Below, in pieces: positions 34,117-42,613 of a stretch of 64,000 nucleotides of DNA. The stretch comes from Pigmentiphaga sp. (GTDB lineage: Bacteria; Pseudomonadota; Gammaproteobacteria; Burkholderiales; Burkholderiaceae_B). Under the pieces are notes generated by a model that was given only the letters and a program-made list of their open reading frames with translations, did no database searches and was not told where the DNA came from. The stretch covers positions 134,863 through 198,862 of the forward strand of contig JALOAI010000004.1 in assembly GCA_023228945.1 (NCBI GenBank). The letters run 5' to 3'. The first letter of the stretch is position 1. Each line of letters begins with the position of its first letter. A program made the position numbers and the translations under genes.

Positions 34117-34929
34117 ATGGAACTGGCCGCCAATCTCAGCTGGCTGTATCCCGATCTCGCCTGGAGCGAGCGCTTCGCGGCGGCCGCCCATGACGGCTTT
34201 CGGGCGGTCGAGATCCTGCTGCCCTACGATCAGCCGCCAGCCTGGTATGCCGCCCGGCTGCGCGACGCCGGCCTGGAACTGGTCCTGCTCAATACCCCCA
34301 TCGAGGCGGGGCGGGGCCATCGTGGCTGGGCCGCCATCCCGGGCGCCGAAACCCGGTTCGACGAGGCCCTGGATCGTGCCAGGGCGGTGGCGACGGCCAC
34401 CGGCTGCGGCCGTATCCACGTCATGGCGGGCGATGTGTCGGGCCTGGTGGCCGCCGACTGCGCCGCCACGCTGCGCCGCAATCTCGAGCGAGCCCTGCAA
34501 CGCACCGAAGCCGACGGTCTGATGCTCACCCTGGAAGCTCTCAACCGCGACGACATGCCGGGCTATTGCTATCACCTGCCGGAGCAGGTGCTCGGGGTGC
34601 TGCGCGATCTCGATTCGCCGCGCTTGCGCATGCAGTTCGATTATTACCATGTCGTCAAGGAGGGCCTGGACCCGCGGGCGGCCGTGATGGCATGCGGCCC
34701 CTGGATCGGCCATGCGCAGATTGCCGGTGCCGATGGCCGCCATGAACCCGAGCTTGCCCGCGACGGTTTGCTGGAGGCGGTCGCCGCCTTGCCGGGCCTC
34801 GGCTACGACAGTTGGCTGGGTTGCGAATATGCGCCGCGTGGCCGCGCCGCCGAGGGTCTGGGCTGGAACGAACCTCTGCGGCTGCGTGGAGTCCTGGCGG
34901 CCGGCCGCGGTGCAAACCATGCTCTTTGA
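34117..34929 (+). CDS. hydroxypyruvate isomerase-like TIM-barrel protein
   Basis: 270 residues, sugar-isomerase/AP-endonuclease-2 TIM barrel, closest to Hyi (hydroxypyruvate to tartronate semialdehyde). Typical segments: LAANLSWLYPDLAWSERFAA, GFRAVEILLPYD, LTLEALNRDDMPGY (metal Glu), LRMQFDYYHVVKEG (Asp/His), IGHAQIAGADGRHEP and WLGCEYAP (second Glu). Metal ligands all appear present. Paired with the preceding dehydrogenase it could convert hydroxypyruvate to glycerate, but substrate drift is common in this fold. Confidence 0.88.
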   Translation: MELAANLSWLYPDLAWSERFAAAAHDGFRAVEILLPYDQPPAWYAARLRDAGLELVLLNTPIEAGRGHRGWAAIPGAETRFDEALDRARAVATATGCGRIHVMAGDVSGLVAADCAATLRRNLERALQRTEADGLMLTLEALNRDDMPGYCYHLPEQVLGVLRDLDSPRLRMQFDYYHVVKEGLDPRAAVMACGPWIGHAQIAGADGRHEPELARDGLLEAVAALPGLGYDSWLGCEYAPRGRAAEGLGWNEPLRLRGVLAAGRGANHAL

Positions 34930-34933
34930 ACCC

Positions 34934-34980
34934 GCGTCCCGGCGCGGGCCTCGCCGTTTACGGCGAGGGCAAGCAAGACC
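34934..34980. repeat. dispersed intergenic hairpin element
   Basis: CCTCGCCG-TTTA-CGGCGAGG perfect stem-loop flanked by CGCGTCCCGGCGCGGG and AAGCAAGACC. It is the same CCTCGCC/GGCGAGG hairpin class as the copies at 39400-39564 and 41583. It lies between the isomerase and the TRAP receptor gene. Confidence 0.55.
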
Positions 34981-35097
34981 GTGCGCCCTGCGGCCCAGGG
35001 TTCACCCACCGGCGATGGAAAGCCGCGGCCATCGGGCTGCGGTGCTTCACCATCTCTGATCAACCTTCTCTGCCTTCCTCTCTGAAAGGAGCGTCAC

Positions 35098-36141
35098 ATG
35101 AAGTCAAAGTGGATTACCTCCCTCCTGGGCTTCGGCCTGGCCACGGCCCTGACGGCGGGTTCCGCCGCTCAGGCCCAGCAACCTGTCGAACTCACGTTTT
35201 CAGCCTGGATTCCGCAGACGCACATTCTGGTCTCCAACTTCATGATGCCCTGGGCCAAGGAAGTTGAAGAGGCCACCGAAGGCCGCGTGAAGATTCGCTT
35301 TCTGCCCAAGCCGGTGACCAACCCGGTGGGACATTTCGATGCCGTGCGCAATGGCCTGGTGGATCTGGCTTTCATCTCGCACTCCTACTACCCCGGCCGT
35401 TTCGATCTGATGAAGTTCGGCATCCTGCCGTTCTCCGGCGATAGCGCGGAGTCGAACTCGGTGGCCACCTGGCGCATCTACGATAAATACCTGCGTGATG
35501 CCAACGAGCATCGCGGCGTCAAATTGCTGGGGGTTTATGCCCATGGCCCGGGCGGGGTCTATACCACCGGCCGCACGGTCGAGAATATTGAGGATTTCAA
35601 GGGCCTCAAGCTGCGGATCGGCGGCGGCATCCAGGCCGACCTGGCCAAAGTCCTCGACTTCAACGCAGTGGTCAAGCCGGCGCCCGAGTCTTACGAGCTG
35701 ATGAGCACCGGCGTGGTCGACGGCGTCCTGTTTCCGCCCGAGTCGGTGGCATCGTTTCGTCTGGATTCGGTGGTCAAAAACGCCACGCTCTTCCCCGGCG
35801 GCCTGTATTCCGACAATCACGGCATCATCATGAACGAAGACGCCTTCAAACGTCTGCCCAAGCAAGACCAGGAGATTCTCCTCAAGTTGTCGGGCGAACA
35901 TATTGCCCGGCTGGGGGGCAAGGCCTGGGGCGATGCCGACGTCGCGGCGCTCGAAACGCTCAGGGCCAATGGCGTGGTGTTCCACGAGGCCAACGAACAA
36001 CTGGTGGCCGACGTGCGCGAGAAAACCCAGGTGTTCGAGACCACCTGGCTGGAAGCCGCCAAGGCCAAGGGCATCGACGGTCCCAAGGTGCTGGCCGAGT
36101 TCCGGGCGGAGCTCGAGGCCTTGGAAAAGCAGCAGCAGTAA
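35098..36141 (+). CDS. TRAP transporter substrate-binding protein (DctP family)
   Basis: 347-residue periplasmic receptor of a TRAP transporter. The signal peptide ends around AAQAQQ (residue 24). The mature protein shows the DctP fold: TFSAWIPQTHILVSN, VKIRFLPKPV, FKGLKLRIGGGIQADL (with the conserved Arg that binds a carboxylate) and PAPESYELMSTGVVDGVL. The ATG at 35098 has GAAAGGAG upstream. It delivers an organic acid to the DctQ/DctM membrane pair encoded downstream; a sugar acid or hydroxyacid matching the operon enzymes is expected. Confidence 0.93.
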   Translation: MKSKWITSLLGFGLATALTAGSAAQAQQPVELTFSAWIPQTHILVSNFMMPWAKEVEEATEGRVKIRFLPKPVTNPVGHFDAVRNGLVDLAFISHSYYPGRFDLMKFGILPFSGDSAESNSVATWRIYDKYLRDANEHRGVKLLGVYAHGPGGVYTTGRTVENIEDFKGLKLRIGGGIQADLAKVLDFNAVVKPAPESYELMSTGVVDGVLFPPESVASFRLDSVVKNATLFPGGLYSDNHGIIMNEDAFKRLPKQDQEILLKLSGEHIARLGGKAWGDADVAALETLRANGVVFHEANEQLVADVREKTQVFETTWLEAAKAKGIDGPKVLAEFRAELEALEKQQQ

Positions 36142-36210
36142 TGCGGCGGGTGGTCGCCGCGGCTGCGGGGATGGCGGCCCGGTGCGAGCCGGCCGCCATC
36201 CCGGGGCCCA

Positions 36211-36240
36211 ACCACGCGCCAAAGCGAGGGTTCCGGCCTC
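36211..36240. repeat. dispersed repeat core CCACGCGCC
   Basis: CCACGCGCC at 36212-36220 followed by AAAGCGAGGG and TTCCGGCC, matching the CCACGCGCC-(A)AGCG module found after other genes in the window. It lies in the 199-base gap between the TRAP receptor and DctQ genes. Confidence 0.5.
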
Positions 36241-36340
36241 GGGTTGGCCTGCCGCCAGGGCTCGCCGGCCGGTATGGCACCGTTCGCGCAGGCGGTGCCA
36301 TGTCTTCCATTCCCAGGCTGGTCTTCTTCAAGCCAATACC

Positions 36341-36826
36341 ATGAAACCTTTGCTACTGCTGTTGCAGACCGTGCTCAAGCGCATGGCCGAGATCTGTATC
36401 GCGATCCTGGCGCTGCTGACGTTGGCCGATGTGCTGGGTCGCTACTTTCTGAACATCTCCGTCGTTGGCGCGGTGGAGCTCACCGAGATCTTCATGGTGG
36501 GCGTGATCTTCTGCGGCATCGTGCTGAGCACCGTGGCGCGCGAGCACGTCGCCGTGGATTTGCTGCCGCTGCCGTTCGGCCGCCTCGGCGCCCGCATCTT
36601 CCATTCCATCAGCCAGCTCATCGCGGCCGCCATCTGCGCCGTGCTGGGCGCAGCCAGCTGGAGCCAGGCCGAGTCCGCCCTCGACTACGCCGACCAGACC
36701 ACCATGCTCAATCTCCCGCTGGCCCCCGTGGTGTTCTTCATGAGCATCATGCTGTTTATCAACACCGCGGTCCAACTCGGCCTGACCTGGTTCGATCTGC
36801 GCAACGAGGTGCGTCAACATGTCTGA
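36341..36826 (+). CDS. TRAP transporter small permease (DctQ family)
   Basis: 161-residue, four-helix membrane subunit. Signature: LADVLGRYFLNISVVGAVELTE, then VAREHVAVDLLPLPFG and LNLPLAPVVFFMSIMLF. It partners DctM in sodium-driven uptake. The ATG at 36341 (MKPLLLLLQTVLKRM) is the family start; the longer frame upstream is noncoding. It overlaps DctM by 8 bases. Confidence 0.92.
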   Translation: MKPLLLLLQTVLKRMAEICIAILALLTLADVLGRYFLNISVVGAVELTEIFMVGVIFCGIVLSTVAREHVAVDLLPLPFGRLGARIFHSISQLIAAAICAVLGAASWSQAESALDYADQTTMLNLPLAPVVFFMSIMLFINTAVQLGLTWFDLRNEVRQHV

Positions 36827-38111
36827 GGCGCTCATCGGCTTTGCCGTGATGTTGATCCTGATCTTCCTGCGCGTCCCGGTGGCCTTTTCCATGGCGCTCG
36901 TCGGCCTGGTGGGCGTCGCACTCTTGCGCAATTGGCCTTCAGCCTATGCCATGGCCGGGGCGGTGGTACGCGAGAGCGGTTTCCAGTATTTGCTGTCGGT
37001 GGTGCCTTTGTTCGTCCTGATGGGTAATTTCATCACTCAGGCCAAGCTCTCCAAAGAGCTCTACACCGCGGCCTACGCGTTCTTGGGGCATCGGCGAGGC
37101 GGCCTGGCGATGTCCACGGTCGTGGCCTGCGGCGGATTCTCGGCCGTGTGCGGATCCAGTCTGGCCACCGCGGCCACGATGTCCAGGGTGGCGTATCCCG
37201 AGATGCGCCGGCTGGGCTATAGCGAGGAGCTGGCCACGGGCTCCATCGCGGCCGGTGGCACCCTGGGTATTCTCATCCCGCCTTCGATCGTAATGGTGAT
37301 CTACGCCATCCTCACCCAGCAAAGCATCGGCAAGATGTTCGCCGCCGGGATTCTGCCCGGACTGCTGGCTGTCGGCCTTTATCTGCTGGCTGTTCAGTGG
37401 ACCATCTGGCGACGTCCGGAATCTGGGCCGCCGGGCGAGCGCATGACATGGCGGGAACGCCTGATGGCCCTGCGCGAAGTCTGGGGCGTCCTGTTGTTGT
37501 TTGGCGTGGTAATGGGCGGCATCTACGGCGGCGTGTTCAGTTCCACCGAGGCCGCGGGTATCGGCGCCTGCGGCGCATTTGTGTTTGCCTTGCTGCGTCG
37601 CCGGCTCACGTGGTCGGTGTTGTCGTCGGTGCTGGTGGAGTCGGCCCGTACCACCGGTATGCTGTTCCTGATCCTGATCGGCGCCCTCTTGTTTGCCAAC
37701 TTCATCAATTTCACTTCGCTGCCCGCCGATCTGCAAGGCTGGATACAGCAGTTCGATGTCGATCCGCTGATCGTGATCCTGATGATCTGCGTGATCTACA
37801 TCGTGCTCGGCTGCGTGCTCGAAAGCATGTCGATGGTGCTGCTCACCGTACCGGTGTTCTACCCGCTCGTCGCCCACATGGGCATCGACCTGATCTGGTT
37901 CGGCATTATCGTGGTGGTGGTCACCGAGATCAGTTTCATCACGCCTCCGGTGGGGATGAACGTGATGATTCTCAAGAGTCTGCTGCCGGGAGTGTCGATG
38001 CCCACGCTATACCGTGGCGTGACGCCCTTCGTGGTGGCCGATGTCTTTCGCCTGGCGGTATTGATCGCCTTTCCTTCCATCTCTCTCTTGTTGCCACGCT
38101 ATATCGGCTAG
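36819..38111 (+). CDS. TRAP transporter large permease (DctM family)
   Basis: 430-residue, about 12-helix permease, the ion-coupled translocating subunit. Family motifs: LRVPVAFSMALVGLVG, SVVPLFVLMGNFITQAKL, CGGFSAVCGSSLATAATM, GTLGILIPPSIVMVIYAILT and ITPPVGMNVMILKSL. It overlaps DctQ by 8 bases and is followed 8 bases later by the NIPSNAP gene, all in one operon. Confidence 0.95.
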   Translation: MSEALIGFAVMLILIFLRVPVAFSMALVGLVGVALLRNWPSAYAMAGAVVRESGFQYLLSVVPLFVLMGNFITQAKLSKELYTAAYAFLGHRRGGLAMSTVVACGGFSAVCGSSLATAATMSRVAYPEMRRLGYSEELATGSIAAGGTLGILIPPSIVMVIYAILTQQSIGKMFAAGILPGLLAVGLYLLAVQWTIWRRPESGPPGERMTWRERLMALREVWGVLLLFGVVMGGIYGGVFSSTEAAGIGACGAFVFALLRRRLTWSVLSSVLVESARTTGMLFLILIGALLFANFINFTSLPADLQGWIQQFDVDPLIVILMICVIYIVLGCVLESMSMVLLTVPVFYPLVAHMGIDLIWFGIIVVVVTEISFITPPVGMNVMILKSLLPGVSMPTLYRGVTPFVVADVFRLAVLIAFPSISLLLPRYIG

Positions 38112-38119
38112 AGGTTTCC

Positions 38120-38455
38120 ATGATCGTTGACCAAAGAACCTACACCATCCAGATCGGCGCGCTGCGCGACTTTCTGGCGCTCTATGGCGCCGAGGGCAGG
38201 GCGGTGCAGATTGAGCACCTGGGGGAGCCGGTGGGCTACTACACCACCGAAATCGGCGATGTGAACCAGGTCGTACATTTGTGGCAGTATGCCGACTTGG
38301 CCGATCGCGACCGCCGCCGGGCGGCGCTGGAGTCCGACCCTCGCTGGCTGGCCTACCGGCGCAAGGCCGGCGCCGCGGGCCATGTCCTCAAGCAGTACAA
38401 CACCATCCTCAAAGCCGTGGATTTCGACGCTTTCGCGTCCACAAAAACGCCATGA
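38120..38455 (+). CDS. NIPSNAP family protein
   Basis: 111 residues of the NIPSNAP/dimeric alpha-beta barrel fold: DQRTYTIQIGALRDFLALYG, LGEPVGYYTTEIGDVNQVVH, LWQYADLADRDRRRAALESD and WLAYRRKAG. Function is not established for bacterial members, which recur in catabolic operons. The ATG at 38120 follows AGAGG. It overlaps the next gene by four bases (ATGA), showing it belongs to the pathway unit. Confidence 0.88.
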   Translation: MIVDQRTYTIQIGALRDFLALYGAEGRAVQIEHLGEPVGYYTTEIGDVNQVVHLWQYADLADRDRRRAALESDPRWLAYRRKAGAAGHVLKQYNTILKAVDFDAFASTKTP

Positions 38456-39399
38456 ACCATTCCCACAAAATCCTGCAAGTCTGCCCCCTGCCACCGGTAT
38501 TGGCTGCCCGCCTGCCTGAGTTCGGCCCTGTCGATGTGCTGAGCGAGATGTCCGATCCCGCCGCCTTCCTGGCGGAGCGGGGCGGCGAATACACCATCAT
38601 GGTCACCAGCGGTACGGTGGGCGCCGATGCCGAACTCATGGGCCGGATGCCGGCCCTGCAGGCGATCTGCAGCCTGGGGGTCGGCTACGACCCCATCGAT
38701 ATGGATGCCGCCCGGGCGCGCGGCATCGTGGTCAGCAACACCCCCGATGTGCTCAACGATTGCGTGGCCGACCTCGCCATGGGTCTGCTGCTCGACGTCG
38801 TGCGCGGCATCTCCGCCGCCGACCGCCACGTGCGCCGGGGCGATTGGCTGACCAAGGGCCCCACGCCGCCCACCACCCGGGTGAGCGGCAAGCGCCTGGG
38901 GATGCTGGGCATGGGCCGCATCGGCCAGGCGATTGCGCGCCGGGCCGCGGGCTTCGACCTCGATATCCGCTACAACAGCCGTCATGCCAAGCCCGAGCTG
39001 TCCTGGCGGCATGAGCCGTCCTTGACGGCTCTGGCCGAGTGGTGCGACTTTCTCGTCGTGGCATGTTCGGGTGGCGCCGAGACCCGCGGTCTGGTGTCGG
39101 CCGATGTGCTGCGCGCGCTCGGTCCGCAAGGCTATCTGATCAATATCTCCCGCGGCACGGTGGTGGACGAAGCCGCGTTGGTCGAGATCCTGGGCAGCAA
39201 CGGCCTGGCTGGCGCGGCACTGGACGTCTTCGAGAACGAACCCGAGGTGCCCGTCGAGCTGTTCGCCATGGATCACGTGGTACTCATGCCTCATATGGGC
39301 AGCGGTACGCGAGAAACCCGCCAGGCCATGGCCGACCTCGTGTTGCAGAACCTCAAGGCCTTTCTCGCGGAAGGGCGCCTGGTCACCCCGGTGCGCTGA
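38452..39399 (+). CDS. D-2-hydroxyacid dehydrogenase (glyoxylate/hydroxypyruvate reductase-like)
   Basis: 315-residue NAD(P)-dependent dehydrogenase. Nucleotide motif GMLGMGRIGQAIARRAAGFD; catalytic Arg in INISRGTVVDEAAL, Glu in DVFENEPEVP, His in LMPHMGSGT. It interconverts a 2-keto acid and a D-2-hydroxy acid; hydroxypyruvate, glyoxylate or a related operon intermediate is the best guess. It is the last gene of the operon, starting in an ATGA overlap with the NIPSNAP gene; repeat DNA begins right after its stop. Confidence 0.92.
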   Translation: MNHSHKILQVCPLPPVLAARLPEFGPVDVLSEMSDPAAFLAERGGEYTIMVTSGTVGADAELMGRMPALQAICSLGVGYDPIDMDAARARGIVVSNTPDVLNDCVADLAMGLLLDVVRGISAADRHVRRGDWLTKGPTPPTTRVSGKRLGMLGMGRIGQAIARRAAGFDLDIRYNSRHAKPELSWRHEPSLTALAEWCDFLVVACSGGAETRGLVSADVLRALGPQGYLINISRGTVVDEAALVEILGSNGLAGAALDVFENEPEVPVELFAMDHVVLMPHMGSGTRETRQAMADLVLQNLKAFLAEGRLVTPVR

Positions 39400-39564
39400 C
39401 CACGCGCCGAGCGCTGGCCTCGCCTTGGCGAGGTCGAGCGAGGCCATCGAATCCTGGAGCCGTAGGCTCCCCCCGACTGGTGGCGGAGCCGCTTCGGCCG
39501 AAGGCTGGAGCGCTTCACCACGCGCCGAGCGCTGGCCTCGCCTTGGCGAGGTCGAGCGAGGCCA
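39399..39564. repeat. 48-bp direct repeat with hairpin, in dispersed-repeat block
   Basis: Two identical 48-base copies at 39399-39446 and 39517-39564. Each starts ACCACGCGCCGAGCGCTGG and contains a CCTCGCC-TT-GGCGAGG stem-loop. Between them are GGAGCC-GTA-GGCTCC and GCTTCGGCCGAAGGC hairpins and the CTTCACCACG junction seen elsewhere. The block closes the catabolic operon and probably acts as a terminator or mRNA-stabilising element. Confidence 0.85.
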
Positions 39565-39673
39565 GCCGTCGTTTCGTCATGTTGAAACCGTAACGTTCGG
39601 GCGATGCGCCAGATCGTCCAAGGGACCGCTGTTTCGCATAAAATGCAACCACCGTTGCATTCGAGGCGTCACG

Positions 39674-40216
39674 ATGGATTCCCTGCGTTGGCTGTTGCTC
39701 ACCTATAAAGTGCCCGCCGAACCTGCGGCCCGGCGCATCGCCCTGTGGCGCCGCCTCAAGGGCATGGGCGCGGTCTATCTCCAGAACGGCGTCTGCCTGC
39801 TGCCCAAGGCCGACGATGCCGCCCGGCGACTGAAGATGATGGAGAACGACATCGCCGACATGGGCGGCGACTGCGTGATCCTCCAGACAGTGGCGCTCGA
39901 CCAGGCCCAGGAAGACAAGGTCGTCGCCCGCTTCAAGGCCGATCGCGACGATCAATATCGCGAGTTCATCGGCCGCTGCGCGGACTTCGAGAAGGAGATC
40001 GCCAAAGAAGTCGCCAAGCGCAAGTTCACCTACGCCGAGCTGGAGGAGGAAGATACCGACCTCAAGAAGCTCCAGGGCTGGCTGGAAAAGATCCGCAAGC
40101 TCGACTTCTACGGCGCGGCGCTGGCCGACGAGGCGGCGGCCCGCCTGCGCGATTGCGAGGCGGTGCTCGAAGCCTACGCCAAGCAGGTGTTCGATGCCCA
40201 CGAAGAAAATCGCTGA
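39674..40216 (+). CDS. ChrB N-terminal domain protein
   Basis: 180 residues resembling only the N-terminal domain of ChrB, the regulator of chromate-resistance operons: SLRWLLLTYKVPAEPAARRI, LWRRLKGMGAVYLQNGVCLL and a long helical, charged second half (DRDDQYREFIGRCADFEKEI). The C-terminal ChrB domain is absent and there is no chrA permease next to it. Instead it overlaps an MFS transporter by 23 bases, so it may regulate or assist that pump. Confidence 0.85.
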   Translation: MDSLRWLLLTYKVPAEPAARRIALWRRLKGMGAVYLQNGVCLLPKADDAARRLKMMENDIADMGGDCVILQTVALDQAQEDKVVARFKADRDDQYREFIGRCADFEKEIAKEVAKRKFTYAELEEEDTDLKKLQGWLEKIRKLDFYGAALADEAAARLRDCEAVLEAYAKQVFDAHEENR

Positions 40217-41582
40217 GGGCCGCGCGGGCGCGGCTTCGGCTCAGGCTACAACATCGGCATCGAACCCGATACCAGCAGCATCGATATCAACTCCGATATC
40301 GGCCCCGGCACCGGCACTGCCAGCGGCATCAACGCCGGCTTCGACGCCAGCACCGACATCGGCTCCACCTCCGGCCGCCTCGCCGGAGCGCGACGCGCCT
40401 GGGTGGCGGCGGGTGCCCGGCGGCATCTGGGCGCTGGGCTTCGTCTCGATGTTCATGGACATCTCTTCCGAGATGATCCATGCGCTGCTGCCGATCTACA
40501 TGGTCTCGGTGCTGGGCATCTCCGCGCTCGGCGTCGGGATCATCGAAGGCATCGCCGAGGCCACGGCCTCGTTCATGCGCGTGTTTTCGGGCGCGATCAG
40601 CGACCGTCTCGGCCGGCGCAAATGGCTGGCGGTCGCGGGCTACGGCCTGGCGGCCCTCACCAAGCCGGTGTTCCCGCTCGCGGCATCGCTCGACTGGCTG
40701 ATCGGTGCCCGCTTCGTCGACCGTATCGGCAAGGGCATCCGCGGCGCGCCTCGCGACGCGCTGGTAGCCGACCTCACGCCGGCGCCCCTGCGCGGCGCGG
40801 CCTACGGCCTGCGCCAGACCCTCGATACGATCGGCGCCTTCCTCGGCCCCTTGCTGGCCATCGGCCTGATGTGGCTCACGGCCGGCCATTTCCAGACCGT
40901 GTTCTGGGTGGCGGTGCTGCCGGCCGCGCTGGCGGTGGCGGTGCTGCTGATCTTCGTGCGCGAGCCGGCGCCGAAGTCGGCCGCGCGGCGGGTGCGCGCG
41001 CCCCTGAGCCGGCGCGAGCTGGGCCGCCTGGGGGCGGCTTACTGGTGGGTGGTCGGCGTTGGCACGGTGTTCACGCTGGCGCGCTTCAGCGAGGCCTTTC
41101 TCATTCTGCGGGCGGAATCGCTGGGGCTGCCGCCGATGTGGGCGCCGCTCGTGCTGGTGGTCATGGGCGTGGCGTTTTCATGTTCGGCCTATCCGGCGGG
41201 AGCGCTGTCCGACCGCTGCAACCGCGTCGTCGTGCTGGCCGCCGGGCTGGTGTTGCTGGTGCTTGCCGATCTGGTGCTGGCGCTGATGCCCGGCTGGGGC
41301 GGCCTGGGCCTGGGCGTCGTGCTGTGGGGCTTGCACATGGGCTTCACCCAGGGCCTGTTCGCCGCCCTGGTGGCCGACACCGCGTCGGCCGAGCTGCGCG
41401 GCACGGCGTTCGGCATGTTCCATCTGCTGACCGGGGCCGCCTTGCTGCTGGCCAGCGTGACCGCCGGCGCGCTGTGGGAATGGGTCGGCCCGCAAAGCAC
41501 GTTTCTGATGGGCGCGGCGTTCGCGCTGCTGACGCTGTTGACGCTGCCCATGCTGCGGCGGCGCCTGGACTCGCGTCGCTGA
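40194..41582 (+). CDS. MFS transporter
   Basis: 462 residues, 12 predicted helices from about residue 75. The loop 2-3 signature is FSGAISDRLGRRKWLAVAGY, followed by DRIGKGIRGAPRDALVADLT and AYGLRQTLDTIGAFLGPLLA. The ATG at 40194 adds about 65 residues of Ala/Pro/Ser/Thr-rich low complexity before the first helix; an internal start just before PGGIWALGFVSMF is possible. The substrate is unknown; coupling to the ChrB-domain gene hints at metal or oxyanion stress. The repeat core CCACGCGCC begins right after its stop. Confidence 0.85.
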   Translation: MPTKKIAEGRAGAASAQATTSASNPIPAASISTPISAPAPALPAASTPASTPAPTSAPPPAASPERDAPGWRRVPGGIWALGFVSMFMDISSEMIHALLPIYMVSVLGISALGVGIIEGIAEATASFMRVFSGAISDRLGRRKWLAVAGYGLAALTKPVFPLAASLDWLIGARFVDRIGKGIRGAPRDALVADLTPAPLRGAAYGLRQTLDTIGAFLGPLLAIGLMWLTAGHFQTVFWVAVLPAALAVAVLLIFVREPAPKSAARRVRAPLSRRELGRLGAAYWWVVGVGTVFTLARFSEAFLILRAESLGLPPMWAPLVLVVMGVAFSCSAYPAGALSDRCNRVVVLAAGLVLLVLADLVLALMPGWGGLGLGVVLWGLHMGFTQGLFAALVADTASAELRGTAFGMFHLLTGAALLLASVTAGALWEWVGPQSTFLMGAAFALLTLLTLPMLRRRLDSRR

Positions 41583-41690
41583 CCACGCGCCCAAGCGCAA
41601 GCCTCGTCGTTCACGGCGAGGTAAGCGAGGCTAAAGTTACTGGAGCCGAAGGCTGGCTTCATCATGAATGATAGGACTTGCGTTTTGGCG
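41583..41690. repeat. dispersed intergenic repeat, two opposed ends
   Basis: CCACGCGCC at 41583-41591, then CCAAGCGCAAGCCTCGTCG-TTCA-CGGCGAGG (imperfect stem-loop), CTGGAGCCGAAGGCTGG, and near 41675-41690 CTTGCGTTTTGGCGTG, which reads as a diverged inverted copy of the CACGCCAAAACGCAAG end. It fills the space between the convergent MFS and IclR genes. Confidence 0.6.
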
Positions 41691-41695
41691 TGTCA

Positions 41696-42520
41696 TCAGG
41701 GATAGCGTTCCTCCGCCGATTGCATCGCCCGCAGCCCTTCCACGAAGTTGTCGGGCACGGCTTGCGCCTGCCCGAAGGCGTGGAGGCCGCGCGCGTTCGG
41801 GCCGCGCCAGCCATAGGCGAAGCGGGGGCTGGGGCCCAGCACGGTGAGCACGCCCCAGAACCGGTGCTCCAGATCGAACAGCGGGGTGGACAGCGCGCTC
41901 ACGCGATGCAGATAGTTGCGGCTGCGCGCCAGCCGGCGGCGGATCTCCGCCACCAGGTCCTGCACCGACCAGCGGTTGAGGATCGGCCCTTGCTCGGCGC
42001 GCTGGCGGGGCCATTCCAGGCTCAGCAGGGCGCGCACTTCGTCGGGCGGTGCGTAGGCCAGGCAAACGTGCCCCGACGCCGTACTGAGCAGCGGCAGCAC
42101 CGCGCCCAGGCGATAGGTGAGGGCGAGGGTGTCGGGGCTGTCCTTGACCCATACCGCATGCGGCCCTTTGCTCGTCCAGCGCAGCACGCTCAGCGTCTCG
42201 TGCAGCTCGCCGTGCAGCTGATGCAGGGCGGCCAGGAAGGCGGACGACTGACGCGAATAGTGCGTGGCCGCCGCCTGCCGCGCCGCGAGCAAGGCCGTGC
42301 CGGGGGTGACCAGGCGGGATCGGTGGTCGCGGTGCAGCAGGCGGGCGGCCGTGAGCGTGTTGAGATAGCGGTGCAGGAGGCCGGGGTCCAGGCCGAGCAC
42401 GCCCGCCAGTTCGGTGAGCGATAGTCCCTCGGGCCGGGCGCATACCGCCGCCAGGATATTGGCCACTTTCTCGGCGGCGCCGATGGAACGTCGGGCGGGC
42501 AAGCTCGCATTTTTGACCAT
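41696..42520 (-). CDS. IclR family transcriptional regulator
   Basis: 274 residues. The ATG at 42520 (MVKNASLPARRSIGAAEK) is the family start. The N-terminal winged helix is ANILAAVCARPEGLSLTELA and GLDPGLLHRYLNTLTAARLL. The C-terminal effector domain has VLPLLSTASGHVCLAYAP and FGVLTV-type strands (RFWGVLTVLGPSPRFAY). It is divergent from the CocE-like hydrolase, 93 bases away, and likely controls that cluster in response to a small aromatic or organic acid. Confidence 0.92.
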   Translation of the reverse strand: MVKNASLPARRSIGAAEKVANILAAVCARPEGLSLTELAGVLGLDPGLLHRYLNTLTAARLLHRDHRSRLVTPGTALLAARQAAATHYSRQSSAFLAALHQLHGELHETLSVLRWTSKGPHAVWVKDSPDTLALTYRLGAVLPLLSTASGHVCLAYAPPDEVRALLSLEWPRQRAEQGPILNRWSVQDLVAEIRRRLARSRNYLHRVSALSTPLFDLEHRFWGVLTVLGPSPRFAYGWRGPNARGLHAFGQAQAVPDNFVEGLRAMQSAEERYP

Positions 42521-42613
42521 GGTGCAAATTGTAGGGGTGTAGAGGCCGCCATGTCGACCCGCGCCGGTCCGCCGCCAATACTGGGCACATTCCCGGCAAG
42601 GAGGAGGCATGAC

